NCBI GenBank assembly: GCA_025201705.1
Contig: MU616767.1
Location: 1 to 44,142 of the forward strand
Length of the DNA: 44,142 nucleotides
Direction: 5' to 3'
DNA from: Dissophora ornata
Taxonomy: Eukaryota; Mortierellomycota; Mortierellomycetes; Mortierellales; Mortierellaceae
Within the stretch, counting starts at the first letter, position 1, and every line of letters begins with the position of its first letter. Below are positions 1-10,659 of the stretch, piece after piece. A model generated the notes under the pieces. That model had not been told where the DNA came from, ran no database searches, and saw only the letters and a list, made by a program, of their open reading frames with translations. The position numbers and the translations under genes were made by a program.

Positions 1-369
1 CGCATGCAAATTGCACGCCGGGCTCACTGGCCCCAGTGTACAAGTACACTGGTCCCTTTCTCCACGCAGATCAACAGCAGTCTATTACCGTTGCCATACC
101 ACGAGACATGGGAGCGACCCTCTGCGAACGGAAGGTGGTCTTACCACCTCCACCCCCGCAAGAGAGGTATGAGCTTGACTACCCGCAGTTTGACGCTTCA
201 CCACAGGGGCCACTGCTCTCACAAATAAATGCGAGTATACCAGGGCAACAGCGCGGTCTTATGTCCGAACGGGTCAGGTTCCTGAGGAGAGAAGAGAAAA
301 AACCAAGGAGGAGGCTGCCTTTTTATAGGCGAGAGAAGGCAGTGACTGCACAAAAATATTGTAGCGCAG
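1..369. other. Left window edge, no recognised gene
   Basis: No coding region could be supported here. Short open frames exist but start and end without splice signals or recognisable motifs. The stretch contains a 20-nt near-perfect palindrome (33-52). It lies immediately outside the left inverted-repeat copy, so it may be the continuation of that repeat family; the partner copy at the right edge is cut by the end of the window, so this cannot be tested here. Confidence 0.4.
33..52. repeat. Short palindrome, 9-bp arms
   Basis: Two perfect 9-bp arms (CCAGTGTAC and GTACACTGG) are separated by AA. The function is unknown; it could be a protein-binding site, a hairpin or a chance palindrome. 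Confidence 0.6.
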
Positions 370-769
370 ACTTTTCATCGACGGCGAAGAATAATGGGCC
401 TCAAGTTGGATTCTATTTTTTGGTTTCATGAGTTTCCTTGCCTCGGTTTACGCGTAGTGTATGTTGGAAGGACCACACATTGCGGTCGATGCATTGTGGG
501 CGCATTATCAACAACGCGCCACCAAATTTAGATGGTACAGTAGTGAGTTTGTGCATGAGAGCCTCAATGGAATGCAATCAAAAGCATGCGTGTCATTTGC
601 AACATGCCGAACAAGCCTTTTTCTTTCCTTCGCCACAAGCTACAGTTTCTACCGCGCGCAGTTGAAAATAATCATAATCATTGGTTATTGCTGTTGGGAA
701 ACAGGGGGAGCGCGCCTGGAGTAAGTGCAGAGACTCAATAGGTGACTGGCCATGTTCCGGATTAGAGAT
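370..769 (+). repeat. Left copy of window-bounding inverted repeat
   Basis: This roughly 400-bp block matches the reverse complement of 43752-44142. Long identical runs lie at the outer end (about the first 75 bases), in the centre around the ACAACGCGCC element and over the T-rich segment near 615-640. Divergence and small indels increase toward the inner end. Single-base and three-base indels between the copies break reading frames, so conservation is at DNA level, not protein level. It could be a dispersed non-autonomous element or part of a longer repeat at which the assembly ended. Confidence 0.85.
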
Positions 770-942
770 TGTGGACCGACTACTACAAACTAACACGGAT
801 GACTGAGCAGCGACAGACCGACATCACTAACGCAGTATGAGCTTGGCACAAAAACATTTTATAGTACTATTAGTTAAAGTCTATGCACATGAAAGGGTAT
901 GTAATGGCACGCGCAATCCTTTCGCTTCGCGCATTCTTTTTC

Positions 943-2614
943 TCAGACGTAATTAGAAATTTCCTGGGGACCACGTCTGATTGCGTACGTCTCTTGAGGA
1001 CTCCGACCTACAAGATTGTGCTCCTGTGGATTGCGTCGGTTAATCGGGCGCTCTTGAGTACTCTGTGAAGTAGGATCCGCAGCCGGGGCATGAGGACCTT
1101 GCAAGCTTGAAGTATACATCTCATGCTTTAAAGCAATGTCTTGCGGCGTATAGTTTGGATAGTAGCTCGACTGTTCGTGCGACTTGCTGTCCCGCTGAGA
1201 GTTTTGCTGAAGTCCCTGCAATGGGTCTGAATGGGTTTCTCTCTCAACTTCATTAACCATCTTCCTCTGTGTCAAAGAATTATACTCGATCTTCCTGTAG
1301 AAAAACAGACTCGCCACCAATGCCACCGCAGTTAAGCCGCCAACGATACCTCCAATGATGCCTCCTAGATTGGATGAATTGGGTGTTGTTTGTGCCTGAG
1401 AAGAGGTCGTCTTGGCAGCTGGAGCACTAGGGTTAGATGGACTGGCAGCTTTCATGTAGTATGAAGGTGTTGTATACGCCGTGACCCACTGCATCGATGT
1501 CAAGTTATAAATGATAGGTGCTACCGAGACGGTATTCTGCCCATCATAGCCTCCCCAAACCACAAACTGATCGCCGACGATGAAACATGACATGTAAATT
1601 CGCTGTGTCGACGGAGGTCCCTGCTTCCATACACCTGAGGCCACATCCAGTACATACAATGCTCCGGAATAGTTGGCTAATGAGGCAGCCAAACGGCCTC
1701 CAAAGATGACAATGGTGCTTCCATCCTCGTCTGTTATGGAGAGGTGAATGTTCGTCAGTTTTATGAGTCTCATGGATCGTGTAGTCAGTTTATGCTTAAA
1801 GAATATTCAGACCCTGACACTTACTCGTGGCCATGCAGTGGTCAGCTCTGGGTGTAGGAAGGTCACCAGTCGCCGTCTGGTCAACAAAAGAAAGCAGAGT
1901 GAATGTTAGTGACAATCTTGGGGCCTGGACTTCCCTCGAAAACAAGCACATATGCCACATTTACATGGTTAGTCCAGAACGCGGTGGCGATGGTGTACTC
2001 TGTAATATATGTCGTCGACTCAAATTGAATGTGTTGGCATTGTATCCACACATGTACATAATGGACTTTCTCGCGCTGTTGTAAACAGCTCCTCCGTAGT
2101 AACGCTGGGTCAAGGCGTTATATGGGATAACACTCCTACTGCAATTATTCGTCTGTGTATCGTAGACGTCCATGCCAGTCATGTCAGCGATGTAGACTAG
2201 ACCCGTGCTAGGGTCTGCAACAGGTCGCTCCGAGCTGAGAATCACTCCAAGCAAGGGTGCCGTTGTGTTTTGCCAGGTGTTCAGCTTGATGCTGTACTTG
2301 GCGAAACTATTGACACTGTTGCGCTCCATGAACGTGTAAATCGTTTGGTTATCAGGGGAACTGACTACGTAAAAGAGGCTGAAGGCGATGCCACCAGCGA
2401 GCGCCTTCCACGATGGAGAGTCGGCAGACCATGACGTCGAGAGATCTAGGGCGTAGAGCTGAGAGGATATGGTTGTTTGGTTGTTGGTTGTCGATAGACC
2501 GCCTTGGACGTAGAAGCTGGGGCCAGCACGCGCATATGCCATTTGGTGCACTGGTTCTGGGCTTTGCGCCAGAGATAGCGCCGACAGGAAAGCAAGTGTG
2601 AAGGCAGAGAGCAT
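943..2614 (-). CDS. Kelch-repeat type I membrane protein, apparent 1-nt frameshift
   Basis: Three exons are proposed: 1965-2614, 1825-1876 and 943-1730, with introns 1877-1964 and 1731-1824 (GT-AG). The start at 2614 has a good context (CCGCC before ATG) and gives a typical signal peptide ending near SLAQ. The ectodomain has kelch-like blades (FGGRL, VWGGYDG), followed by a Ser/Thr/Pro-rich linker, one Gly/Ala-rich membrane segment, and a cytosolic tail with repeated RNPQ, RSPQE and RGPQE motifs. The 52-nt middle exon matches the one in the paralogue at 12085-13865. The exon total is 1490 nt, one short of a multiple of three. Comparison with the paralogue places a frame change in an AAATT run near 2021-2035. 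Either the copy is newly broken or there is a sequencing error. Likely a cell-surface protein; ligand unknown. Confidence 0.75.
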
Positions 2615-2659
2615 GGCGGGGTGGAAAAGGGTTGTTGGCAGTGGATTAGGGTACATCAT

Positions 2660-3029
2660 GGTGTCGTTCTTTGGGGTGAATAATTAGTAGTGTGGGCCGC
2701 CCTTTTCGAGGCCGGGGAGAGGACGGAAGGAGGGGGAGAATGGTGAGAAGTAAAAAGTAACAGGAATAGATTGATGCCAAAAGGGCTGAAAGAAAAAAAT
2801 GTCTTTCTCCTGCTTTGTGTAACGGGCCGCGGCATAGAATCTCATTGCGGAAGTCTCTCGAAAGATGGGCTACCAAACTTTAATTTAGCATCAATGAGAT
2901 CTACAATACTGTTCACAGCCTTTGGTGCATGTTTTCTTCCAAACCTGTGGTGTGGATTTGTCCTGACTTAGCTTTTATTTGCTCTAGTGTACCACACAAG
3001 TATACTCGAAGCATGGTACATACACTCAT
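2660..3029. other. Upstream region of kelch gene, no gene seen
   Basis: This is the presumed promoter and 5' leader of the minus-strand kelch gene. It is purine-rich on the plus strand around 2710-2760. No convincing TATA box, gene or repeat was recognised. Confidence 0.4.
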
Positions 3030-3345
3030 TTAGTCGCCACGGCCAAATACACCATCAATGTTGCGAATATAAAAAGCTGCGAGGCCAAGAACCACCATGT
3101 CTCACTGACGTTTGAGCGCTCATGAATGACAGTGTAAATCCAGGGGGCGATCTTGGGCGAAGTCGCGGGTACATCCTCACTCACGTAAGATGTCTCTTGA
3201 AGCGCAATGAATTCGTTCTCGTACCAAATGGGGATGGACTGCGTATATATGACGCGGGCAGGATGAATAGAGTGCTTTCATAGGGAAACCGAAGATCGCT
3301 TCGGGCGTATGCATCTTCAAGCGAGGCGATATCTACGTAATTTGG
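3030..3345 (-). pseudogene. ATG22-like transporter relic (C-terminal part)
   Basis: The minus-strand translation from about 3265 down to a TGA at 3032 gives an open stretch closely resembling the C-terminal part of the neighbouring intact ATG22-like protein. Shared motifs include WYENEFIAL against GHENELFAL, and ETWWFLASQ, which is identical in both. Upstream, the match continues in another frame (FGF..KALYSS against FGF..GAIYSS), with a frame change near 3265 and a stop further up. No other part of the gene is present. It lies directly downstream of, and on the same strand as, the intact gene, so it is probably a decayed tandem duplicate. Confidence 0.8.
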
Positions 3346-3497
3346 CCATACACAACCTCTCGGATTTGTTTACGTTTAGCAAGCATCATCAGTGACTTGT
3401 CTACAGTGTAGGCAGACTCGTCGCGTGTGTTTTAACGGCCTGTAGTGAACGACAATTTAATTAAGGATATACGGATATACATTGGCGCTCAGTAAAT

Positions 3498-5369
3498 CTA
3501 GAGGATCTTGGAGATGTCCTGTTCCTGTTCTTCATATCCAGAGCCGGAGGCAGAGTCTGCGTGTGCCATCTCAGTAGCCTCAAGTTCTGCTTGTTGCCTC
3601 TTTTCCAGTTGCTCAGCTTCGTAGAATGCAGTTGCATCTGATCTTCCTCTTTCGACTGTTGGGAATGAGACGTTTCGGGATGTTAGTCAAAGGATAGAAA
3701 TATATACCACCGCCTAGGTACACCAGTCTCCACGATATTTACGTACCATTAATGAAGATCATGAAGAAAGCAGGGATGAAGAACTGCGAAGCTAAGAACC
3801 ACCATGTCTCTCTGGCGCTAGAGCGTTCAATAATGGCCGTGCAGATCAAAGGAGCAATCCAGGACGAACTCACAGACGACATCTCGTACAGTGCGAAGAG
3901 CTCGTTCTCATGTCCAAATGGAATGAATTGAGCGTAAACAACACGGTTGGATGAATAGATGGCGCCCATGAAGAATCCAAAGAACGCCGCCAACATATAC
4001 AGCTCCCACTCGTGCTTCAGACCGATGGGGCTGCCTTCGATTAAGCCCAGAAGGCAGTATGAAGGAAGTAGACCAAAGAGCACCGAGTTGATAATAACTG
4101 TCTTCAGTGGCGTTAATCCACGCGTGTTCTGCATCCAGATCCAAAACACAATGCCAGCACCCGCGAATATGAATTGGATTAGTGCAGCAATAATCAAGGA
4201 CGTATTGCCGAGCTGGAGTTGATCTTGCGCAATCAAAATAGCCATGTTGGATGTTGCAGAAAGACCATCGCCGAGGATGAGCCAGGTACACAAAAAGTAA
4301 AAGAGCGTTTTCAGTTTGCGAGCTTTGGCGATTGTCTTTCCAATGCGCTTGTATCCAAAAGTGAAGACATTGGAGCCCGGTGGTAACGGTGGGAATGTGC
4401 GCTGGACTGAGAACTTGGCATACAGAGCCAGGAAAATGAAGATGTATACTCCCGCCATGATCATACAGTAGCCCACCACCAAAAGGGAGGCGTCCGTGAA
4501 AAGGAGGACAATGGCTGCAAAGATTGTGAGAAGCAGGCCGCCGGCATAACCAGCACCAGAGGCTCCACCTGAGAGGAATGTCTGGATGTTGACCTTTGCG
4601 TCAATGTATTCGGGCGAGTTCTCTCCGTAGACGACTCCAGAGCGGACGACTTCTGGGTGATATCTGGTCAGGATGGGGATTAAGGCGTCGTAAAAGTTGA
4701 GTGCAACGCCATAGAGAATTCCTGCTGTAATGAAGAAAGAAGTCGTGAAAGCAATTGTGAGTGCAAACGTTATATGCCAGAGTAGTACTGCAAAGGAAGG
4801 CATTGTAAAGGATTTGAATACTCACAGATTACAAAGACCAATCCAGAGAACCACCAGATCTCAGCCTTCAAGGCGCCGATGAAGAACAAGCATGCAACAG
4901 CGCACAATGCAGTACAGAATCCCAATAGAATCTTCCTTGACACACGACCATGGTCAGCCAATGCTGAGACGCCCAATGTCACGGCGATGGTACACCAAAC
5001 CGTGACAACGTTCAGGAGCAGGACGTATGAGGTAGGCGTGACATTGATCCAGCCAAACGGCACTACACACCGATCGCCTGCAGGGATATCCGAGTCGGAG
5101 TCCGGGCACACGATGGATAGATTCGACTCTAGGTGCGAGTTCGCTCTGGCAATGCCTTGGACGAGAATTGGTAGTAAAAGTGATGCACAAACATTCGGCC
5201 AAGCGTAGTAACCGAACCCAAAGAGGAAGAATCCCCAGAGCTCCGATTTCTTGACGAGCTTCTCTTGAACGTGAGGTTGGAGATCTATGTCATCGGCGGG
5301 GTCGTTGTGAAAGAGACGGTGGCGAAGTCTTTGGTACCTCGAGAGCGGTTCAGGGGCGTCTGTTGTCAT
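3498..5369 (-). CDS. ATG22-like major facilitator transporter
   Basis: Three exons are proposed: 4826-5369, 3747-4724 and 3498-3655, giving 559 residues. About twelve hydrophobic segments are visible. The match to the Atg22-like family (vacuolar permeases of the major facilitator superfamily that export amino acids after autophagy) comes from the order and character of conserved blocks: the N-terminal SELWGFFLFGFGYYAW, the GYAGG helix, FGYKRIGKT in the central loop, and HENELFALYE near the C-terminus. The last exon adds a hydrophilic tail rich in Glu and Gln. Intron 1 has two possible acceptors. The one at 4725 (101-bp intron, strong pyrimidine tract) gives the better family match; the one at 4788 (38 bp) would add 21 hydrophobic residues in frame. 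The location is probably vacuolar or another membrane. The exact substrate is unproven, and another Atg22-like subfamily is possible. Confidence 0.85.
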
Positions 5370-6691
5370 TGTGCAGATATCAGGAACTGAGGGTTAGGAC
5401 GAAGAAAAGAACAATAATATGTCTAGTGTTGGTATTGAAAGAAGAGTATGGACAAGTGGTGCCGATCGTGTTCACTGAGGGAGCATGCGAGCGTGAGTCG
5501 GCACTGCTTGTATGGTGGTGGTGGTAGTGGTGGCGGGAAGGGATTCTGGGTGTCAAGAGAGACGAAACATTGGGACCTGCGGATGCTGCATATTTATACG
5601 CGCCCTTGTGTACACCAACAAAGAGCATGAATAAGGCCAAACTGAAAACAAACACAAACACGACGATAGAGAAAACAAACAAGTCCTCGAAGGGTTTGCA
5701 TGGTGGAGCTGACCTATAATACGCTAGGTGGACCGGTTGAATTCTGTGCAATCGGGGAGTAAAAGAAACATGCTGCATCAACACCGACGGCAATGAGGAG
5801 AACCAAGACGCGGGGGAATAAGCATTTGCAGATGCAGTTGGGGTGCCCACTCATGTTCCTTTTTTTTTTTTTTTTTCTTTGCGCCAATTCAAACAAACGT
5901 TTTAGTTCTTTTTGTCAGCGCTTGGATCGCCACATTCAAGGGTGGGCGGAATGACCCACGCTTTTGTGTGACAAAACAACTTTTTTTTCGCTCTCTTTTT
6001 CTTACCTTCTCCACAAATACTACGTTCATGGCAACCATCCAGCAGAGCCGGCTCTTGGTTGTCGTTTCGCAGAACCTGGTTAGTTCTTTGGCGCTATCAT
6101 CCATGAGGAACCTGCTATGTCCTCATTCAACTGTCTTTTGAGTGGAAGTGTGTATCATTACATAACTTGACGACTCATTGCATCTCTCCTCAGTGGCGTC
6201 TGGTCGTTGCACTCTCTGTGTATCCATGGACGAGCGGTTTGTGATGTGGGATGCATCGATGGATTTTGTGTGTGCCAAAATGACAAACAGTTCAGCCGTC
6301 ACCCGTGGTAGTTCTCTAGATCCTACGGCCGAACTTTCGGTCGCGTCCTCTACCTCATCTTGGCAGACTCCAAAAGGTGGCGCCTTGCGGCCTTTCCCAT
6401 CTGCAGAGAACGGAATATCCGGAGAAACAGCTGGTCCAAATGCTCAGCACTGCAGCGAGGCGCATCAGTAGCAGCCAAAACGAGGTGCGAAGTAGAAACG
6501 TGGACGTCGAATACTGCTCACTGCAACACAATTCACATCACTACGCAATGCCAGATGAATACCTCCATCCTTCTCTTGATGCCAATCAATTCAATTACGC
6601 CCCTCATTGACCTAGCCTCCCTACATCTTTGAAAAGTTGCTCACCACCCTTCCATCCTTCCGCATCACGTAATACCAGACAACTCTCCGCC
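5370..6691. other. Intergenic between divergent ATG22-like and F-box/WD40 genes
   Basis: About 1.3 kb separates two divergent start codons. It holds an 18-base poly-T run (5859-5876) and several T-rich tracts near 5980-6000. Open frames such as 6178-6471 show no recognised motif or splice context. The stretch probably contains both promoters and 5' leaders. Confidence 0.5.
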
Positions 6692-9600
6692 ATGAAGCAA
6701 GTTTTGGCTGTGGACAAGACACCACCGTCGCCCACCACAACACCATCTATTGAGAACTCGATGGCAACAACTTTCAAGGCATCGACCCATCTCCCGGCTG
6801 AAATCATCCTTCTCATTCTCATCCAGCTGGACCATCATACCCTTCTCGCTGCAACGGCGACCTGCCGACGTTGGCGTGCTCTCGCACGACGTTACCGCCA
6901 GTACCTATGGAGGCATCTAGCCTGGAGAGACTACTCCTTTACAGCTGCGCGCGGTCTATGGAAGCTCGATTTTCTCAGAGACCAAGACCTTCGACTCTGT
7001 TTTCCGATGTCGGCCGTGCCAGCAGTATCCAGCAGACACAAAGATTTTTCGTCCAGTAGCCCCAATAACTATGGCAACAGTAGCATATCGAGCACCTCAA
7101 GGAATATTCTGCGCTGCACTTCGTGCCAGAAGCGAGTCCAGCAAAACGTGGCACGGGCCAGTGCGGCAAGCTTAGAATATGCATCTTCCTTGCGTGCAGA
7201 TCACGGTGCAGCGATCGATCTTGGTGCTATCATGGATGTGCACCCATCCGCGGGAGACGCCTTAGAAACATGCAATTGCTCGGGCTTGACAGGTCGAAAG
7301 AACAGGCAGAGCATGGACAACCCAGACTCGCAAGAGACAGGCTGTGTTGACGAAGACGAAGACCTTACAATTAGAGGCCAGGAGAAGGACTGGAAGGCGC
7401 TCTATCAATTGACGAGCAATTGGTATCGAGGACGTGCAAAGGGATATTGCCCACTCATGTTACCATCGCTCACAACCCTCGCCACTGCGACCCAGGCACT
7501 CTCAGAGATCGCGTCGTCCTCTTCGGCTTCATCTTCATCATCGCCTTCAGCAGGATCTAGTGCAATGCCAAGGAAGGTCTCAGGACAACAAATATCGACC
7601 CCTGCCCAGCGTGCTATTCAAAGAATACTGAAGAAGAGGAAACCATTAGCCGTGGTCGGATTACAACATGAAGGATCTGCATTGACAGCACTGAGCCTAG
7701 CAAGTTATCCCGAGAGTAACTTTGATTTAAGAAGAGACAGTGGAGAGGGCAAAAAAGCAGAAGTGTCTTGTTCGAGCGGCCGTCAAGTGGCGCTCATACG
7801 ATCAAACCCTCATTATCGCGAACAGCAGCCATCTGGAGCGCAAAATAGTCATATCCATCACCAAACCTTTCTCAGCGTTAACAATACCCAAGGATTTGAT
7901 GCCCAAATAAGCAGACAGCAGCCCAACATCGTCGCCCAGGATCCCAACGAGCATGATCACGTTACTTTTGCCATCCAGAATTCTTCGTTGCAACAACATG
8001 ATAGCGACATTGGTGGTGGCAGTCTAGACGACAGTATTGTCTCAGAGGTGGATCAAGGGACGCATGTCGGATCTTCGGGATTGAATGTAGCAGCAGCAGC
8101 ACCTCAGCAACAGCACACCAACAATCAGGAACTTACAGGATCTACGGTCGCCACATCATTCCCGCCTTTTGGACATCAAATCAGTGAAGGCCCAGCGAAC
8201 GACATCCTTTGCCACTATTCATCTCCCTCTCACTCGTTCCTTGTGACAGGGCACATGGACGGAAGTGTCCGACTGTGGGACATGTCAATTCAAGGGCCGA
8301 GGCAGCAGTGCATACGATATTGGAAAACTGGGGCACGTCGCAGGGTTCTCTGTGTTGGCATGAATTGCACAGTCGTCGTGTGTGGAAATGCTGTAAGTTG
8401 ACACCCGAGAATTATTTGAAAGCACAGAGTAGCCTCTTTATCAATACTGATCTTGAGGATCGTAATGTGGATTTCGTAGGACTCGACACTGTGTGTTTGG
8501 GACATAAATCCTGGACCTGGCGCATCTCTGTCCTCACACGGTACAATCCACGCCGCATCCTATCTCGCTTCAAGCTCACCACCTGGTCTAGATGACTGGG
8601 TTTCTGGCATTGAACACATATGCGTTGGCGATTCGCTGGTGGCTTGCTCAACAGAGTCTTCCGGATCAGTCCTTGTATTTTCTTTGGCGACAGGTAGCTT
8701 GGTCTATGAGATCCCAGGATTATATCAGCCATCCAAGATGTGTATGACAGATTTCTTTTTGCTGACCGGCGGCCGCGGAGCATGGAATCAAGGTAGACGG
8801 ACAAGGGGTCATCATCAGCAACACGTACATGGTCAGCATCAGCATCATAACCAGCAGGGTGTGGGCCACGCTAACCATCACGGAGACGCTGGACATGATG
8901 GTGATTTCGCTGGACAGCAACAGAGACATGATGTGACCGCGGTAGAAGTGGATGAGTATATGAGTTGTTGTATCAATGTGTGGGACCTGAGGACAGGCGC
9001 TCGACTTTATTCGCTAATCCCGCGACTGCCGATGCAGCATCTTCAGCAAACAAGGAATATCGCATCAATTCTCAGCGAACACCAGTTGCACAAAAAGAGG
9101 CGACCGAAAATGAAAAGTGAGAGTGGTGTGCGGCAACACGCTATTAGGACAGTCACTCATTCGGCTGATATGGCCCTGACGCAACAACCCTTCCATGCAT
9201 CAGGAGATACATGGAGTCCTCGTCTAGGATTCTCAAGCAGATCGGCCATTGTCGTGCCGAGTCCAATAGCGAGGGCAGACGAGGGTGGATTTGTTAGACC
9301 AGGTGACGCCGACAACACAGGGTCAATTCATCAGCATGGATCCAGAGGAGCCGCGGTAGAGTCCCCAATATCTCCTCAGAGCCCCATCTCGGCACCACTG
9401 ACATTGCTAGACATAGCGGTGACGCCTGATCACTCGACATTAGTCGTCACACTGTGTGAGCGATCTGGCGAGGGTAGAGAGGGCGTATACTGCTGGGATT
9501 TCAGTGGATCGCGGTTGCGGGGCTACCATGAGCAGGGAACCGAGCCATCGGCTATGATCATAGATAAAGACGATATCGAGTATAGAGATGGTTCTGGCGC

Positions 9601-9973
9601 CGATCCTGAGTGTAAGGAACTGTCGGAGGGGCCGCAGAGAGATGAGCGAGACGAAAGTGAGGATTCTGTGGATGAGACGGACGAAGAGAGCGACATTCTT
9701 TACAGCAACGATCGATTCAACAATAATATGGTCATGCAGCAAGTTGACTCAACCGTACTCCGGAACTTGCATCAGGCTAGAATCACAGGCAAGGTGTGGA
9801 TTGGCTGGAAAATGGATGAGAGCGAGTTCTTGAGACGCAAGTCGATTTATTTGAAGCGTTTGAGGGAGAAGAGGCGCCGAGCGCTTGAGAGAAGAATGCA
9901 AACAGGTCATGTAAATGGCATGGGACAGCTTGTTCCGGATCTTGTGGAGCATATGACGGGGGTGTCGTTGTGA
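6692..9973 (+). CDS. F-box/WD40 repeat protein with His-rich insert
   Basis: Two exons, 6692-8392 and 8480-9973, join in phase 0 across an 87-bp intron (GTAAGT donor, CGTAG acceptor) to give 1064 residues. The ATG at 6692 has a strong context (CCGCC) and precedes the F-box. The F-box spans roughly residues 33-81 (LPAEIILLILIQLD, then a CRRW motif). A long Ser/Gln-rich low-complexity region follows. WD40-like units appear after residue 500: DGSVRLWD, then across the intron STLCVWD, then INVWDLRTG and GVYCWDFSG. A His/Gln-rich insert (about residues 677-710) interrupts the WD region, and an acidic stretch precedes a basic C-terminus. F-box proteins usually link substrates to SCF ubiquitin ligases through Skp1, with WD40 repeats as the substrate-binding part; the substrate here is unknown. 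Confidence 0.85.
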
Positions 9974-10659
9974 GTGTTGCTGTGACTAAGTAAGGACATA
10001 CGCGCTGGGCAGGTGATGCGGCAACCCCCCCTCTCCCGAGTAAAATATATAAACTATGGAGTTGTAAACGGTGCATTTGTAAAATAGACGAGTCTTTACT
10101 GCGATGTGCTTGGTTTAAACGCGTCTCTATAGCATAGAGCCTGCAGCATATCAGCGATATCTGATATGCGAGCAACTATTCATCTGTACTTATTACTTTC
10201 GGGAAGTTTGCGATACCTGATATTGCTGGCTGCGATGACAATTTTAGAACCACATCTTATTGTAACGTACCCGAGCTACAAGGAGGCCGTCGAGGGACGA
10301 CACTGAGTTGTTTTCCAATACCTAAACAGAAGAAATAAACGATATCACTGCGCGCTTTTTTTTCCCATGCATTGGACGTCTTTGCTGGCCACGAATTATG
10401 TTACATTCCATTGTCTTGGTTATGGGTAATAGGAAAAGATAGACCGGGGAGGCTACTATCCGCACACTTTCCCTCTATTGGGGAGGGGGAGGGGTTTGTG
10501 ACAGAGAGGTGCGTAACGAGTCGGTCTGTGTGATACTAAAAAATATCCATACGTCAAAATGTCGCATTGGTGTCGCTTGAAAATACGTAACAATCAACTT
10601 GCATTTGTAAAGAAATATCCGATCTGGATTGCAAGGAGATCTAGTCATCCTCGAATTGC
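9974..10659. other. Intergenic, 3' of F-box/WD40 gene
   Basis: No gene was recognised. The segment is AT-rich with short homopolymers and presumably carries 3' ends of the plus-strand F-box/WD40 gene and the minus-strand candidate. Confidence 0.4.

Noticed and set aside
438..724. Open frames inside the left inverted repeat
   Set aside because: The partner copy has one- and three-base indels that break the same frames, so they are unlikely to be coding.
5380..5850. 156-codon open frame upstream of the ATG22-like gene
   Set aside because: Low-complexity and located in the divergent promoter; no recognised motif.
6629..6691. Upstream in-frame extension of the F-box/WD40 protein
   Set aside because: It would begin with a non-ATG codon; the ATG at 6692 has a strong context and precedes the domain.
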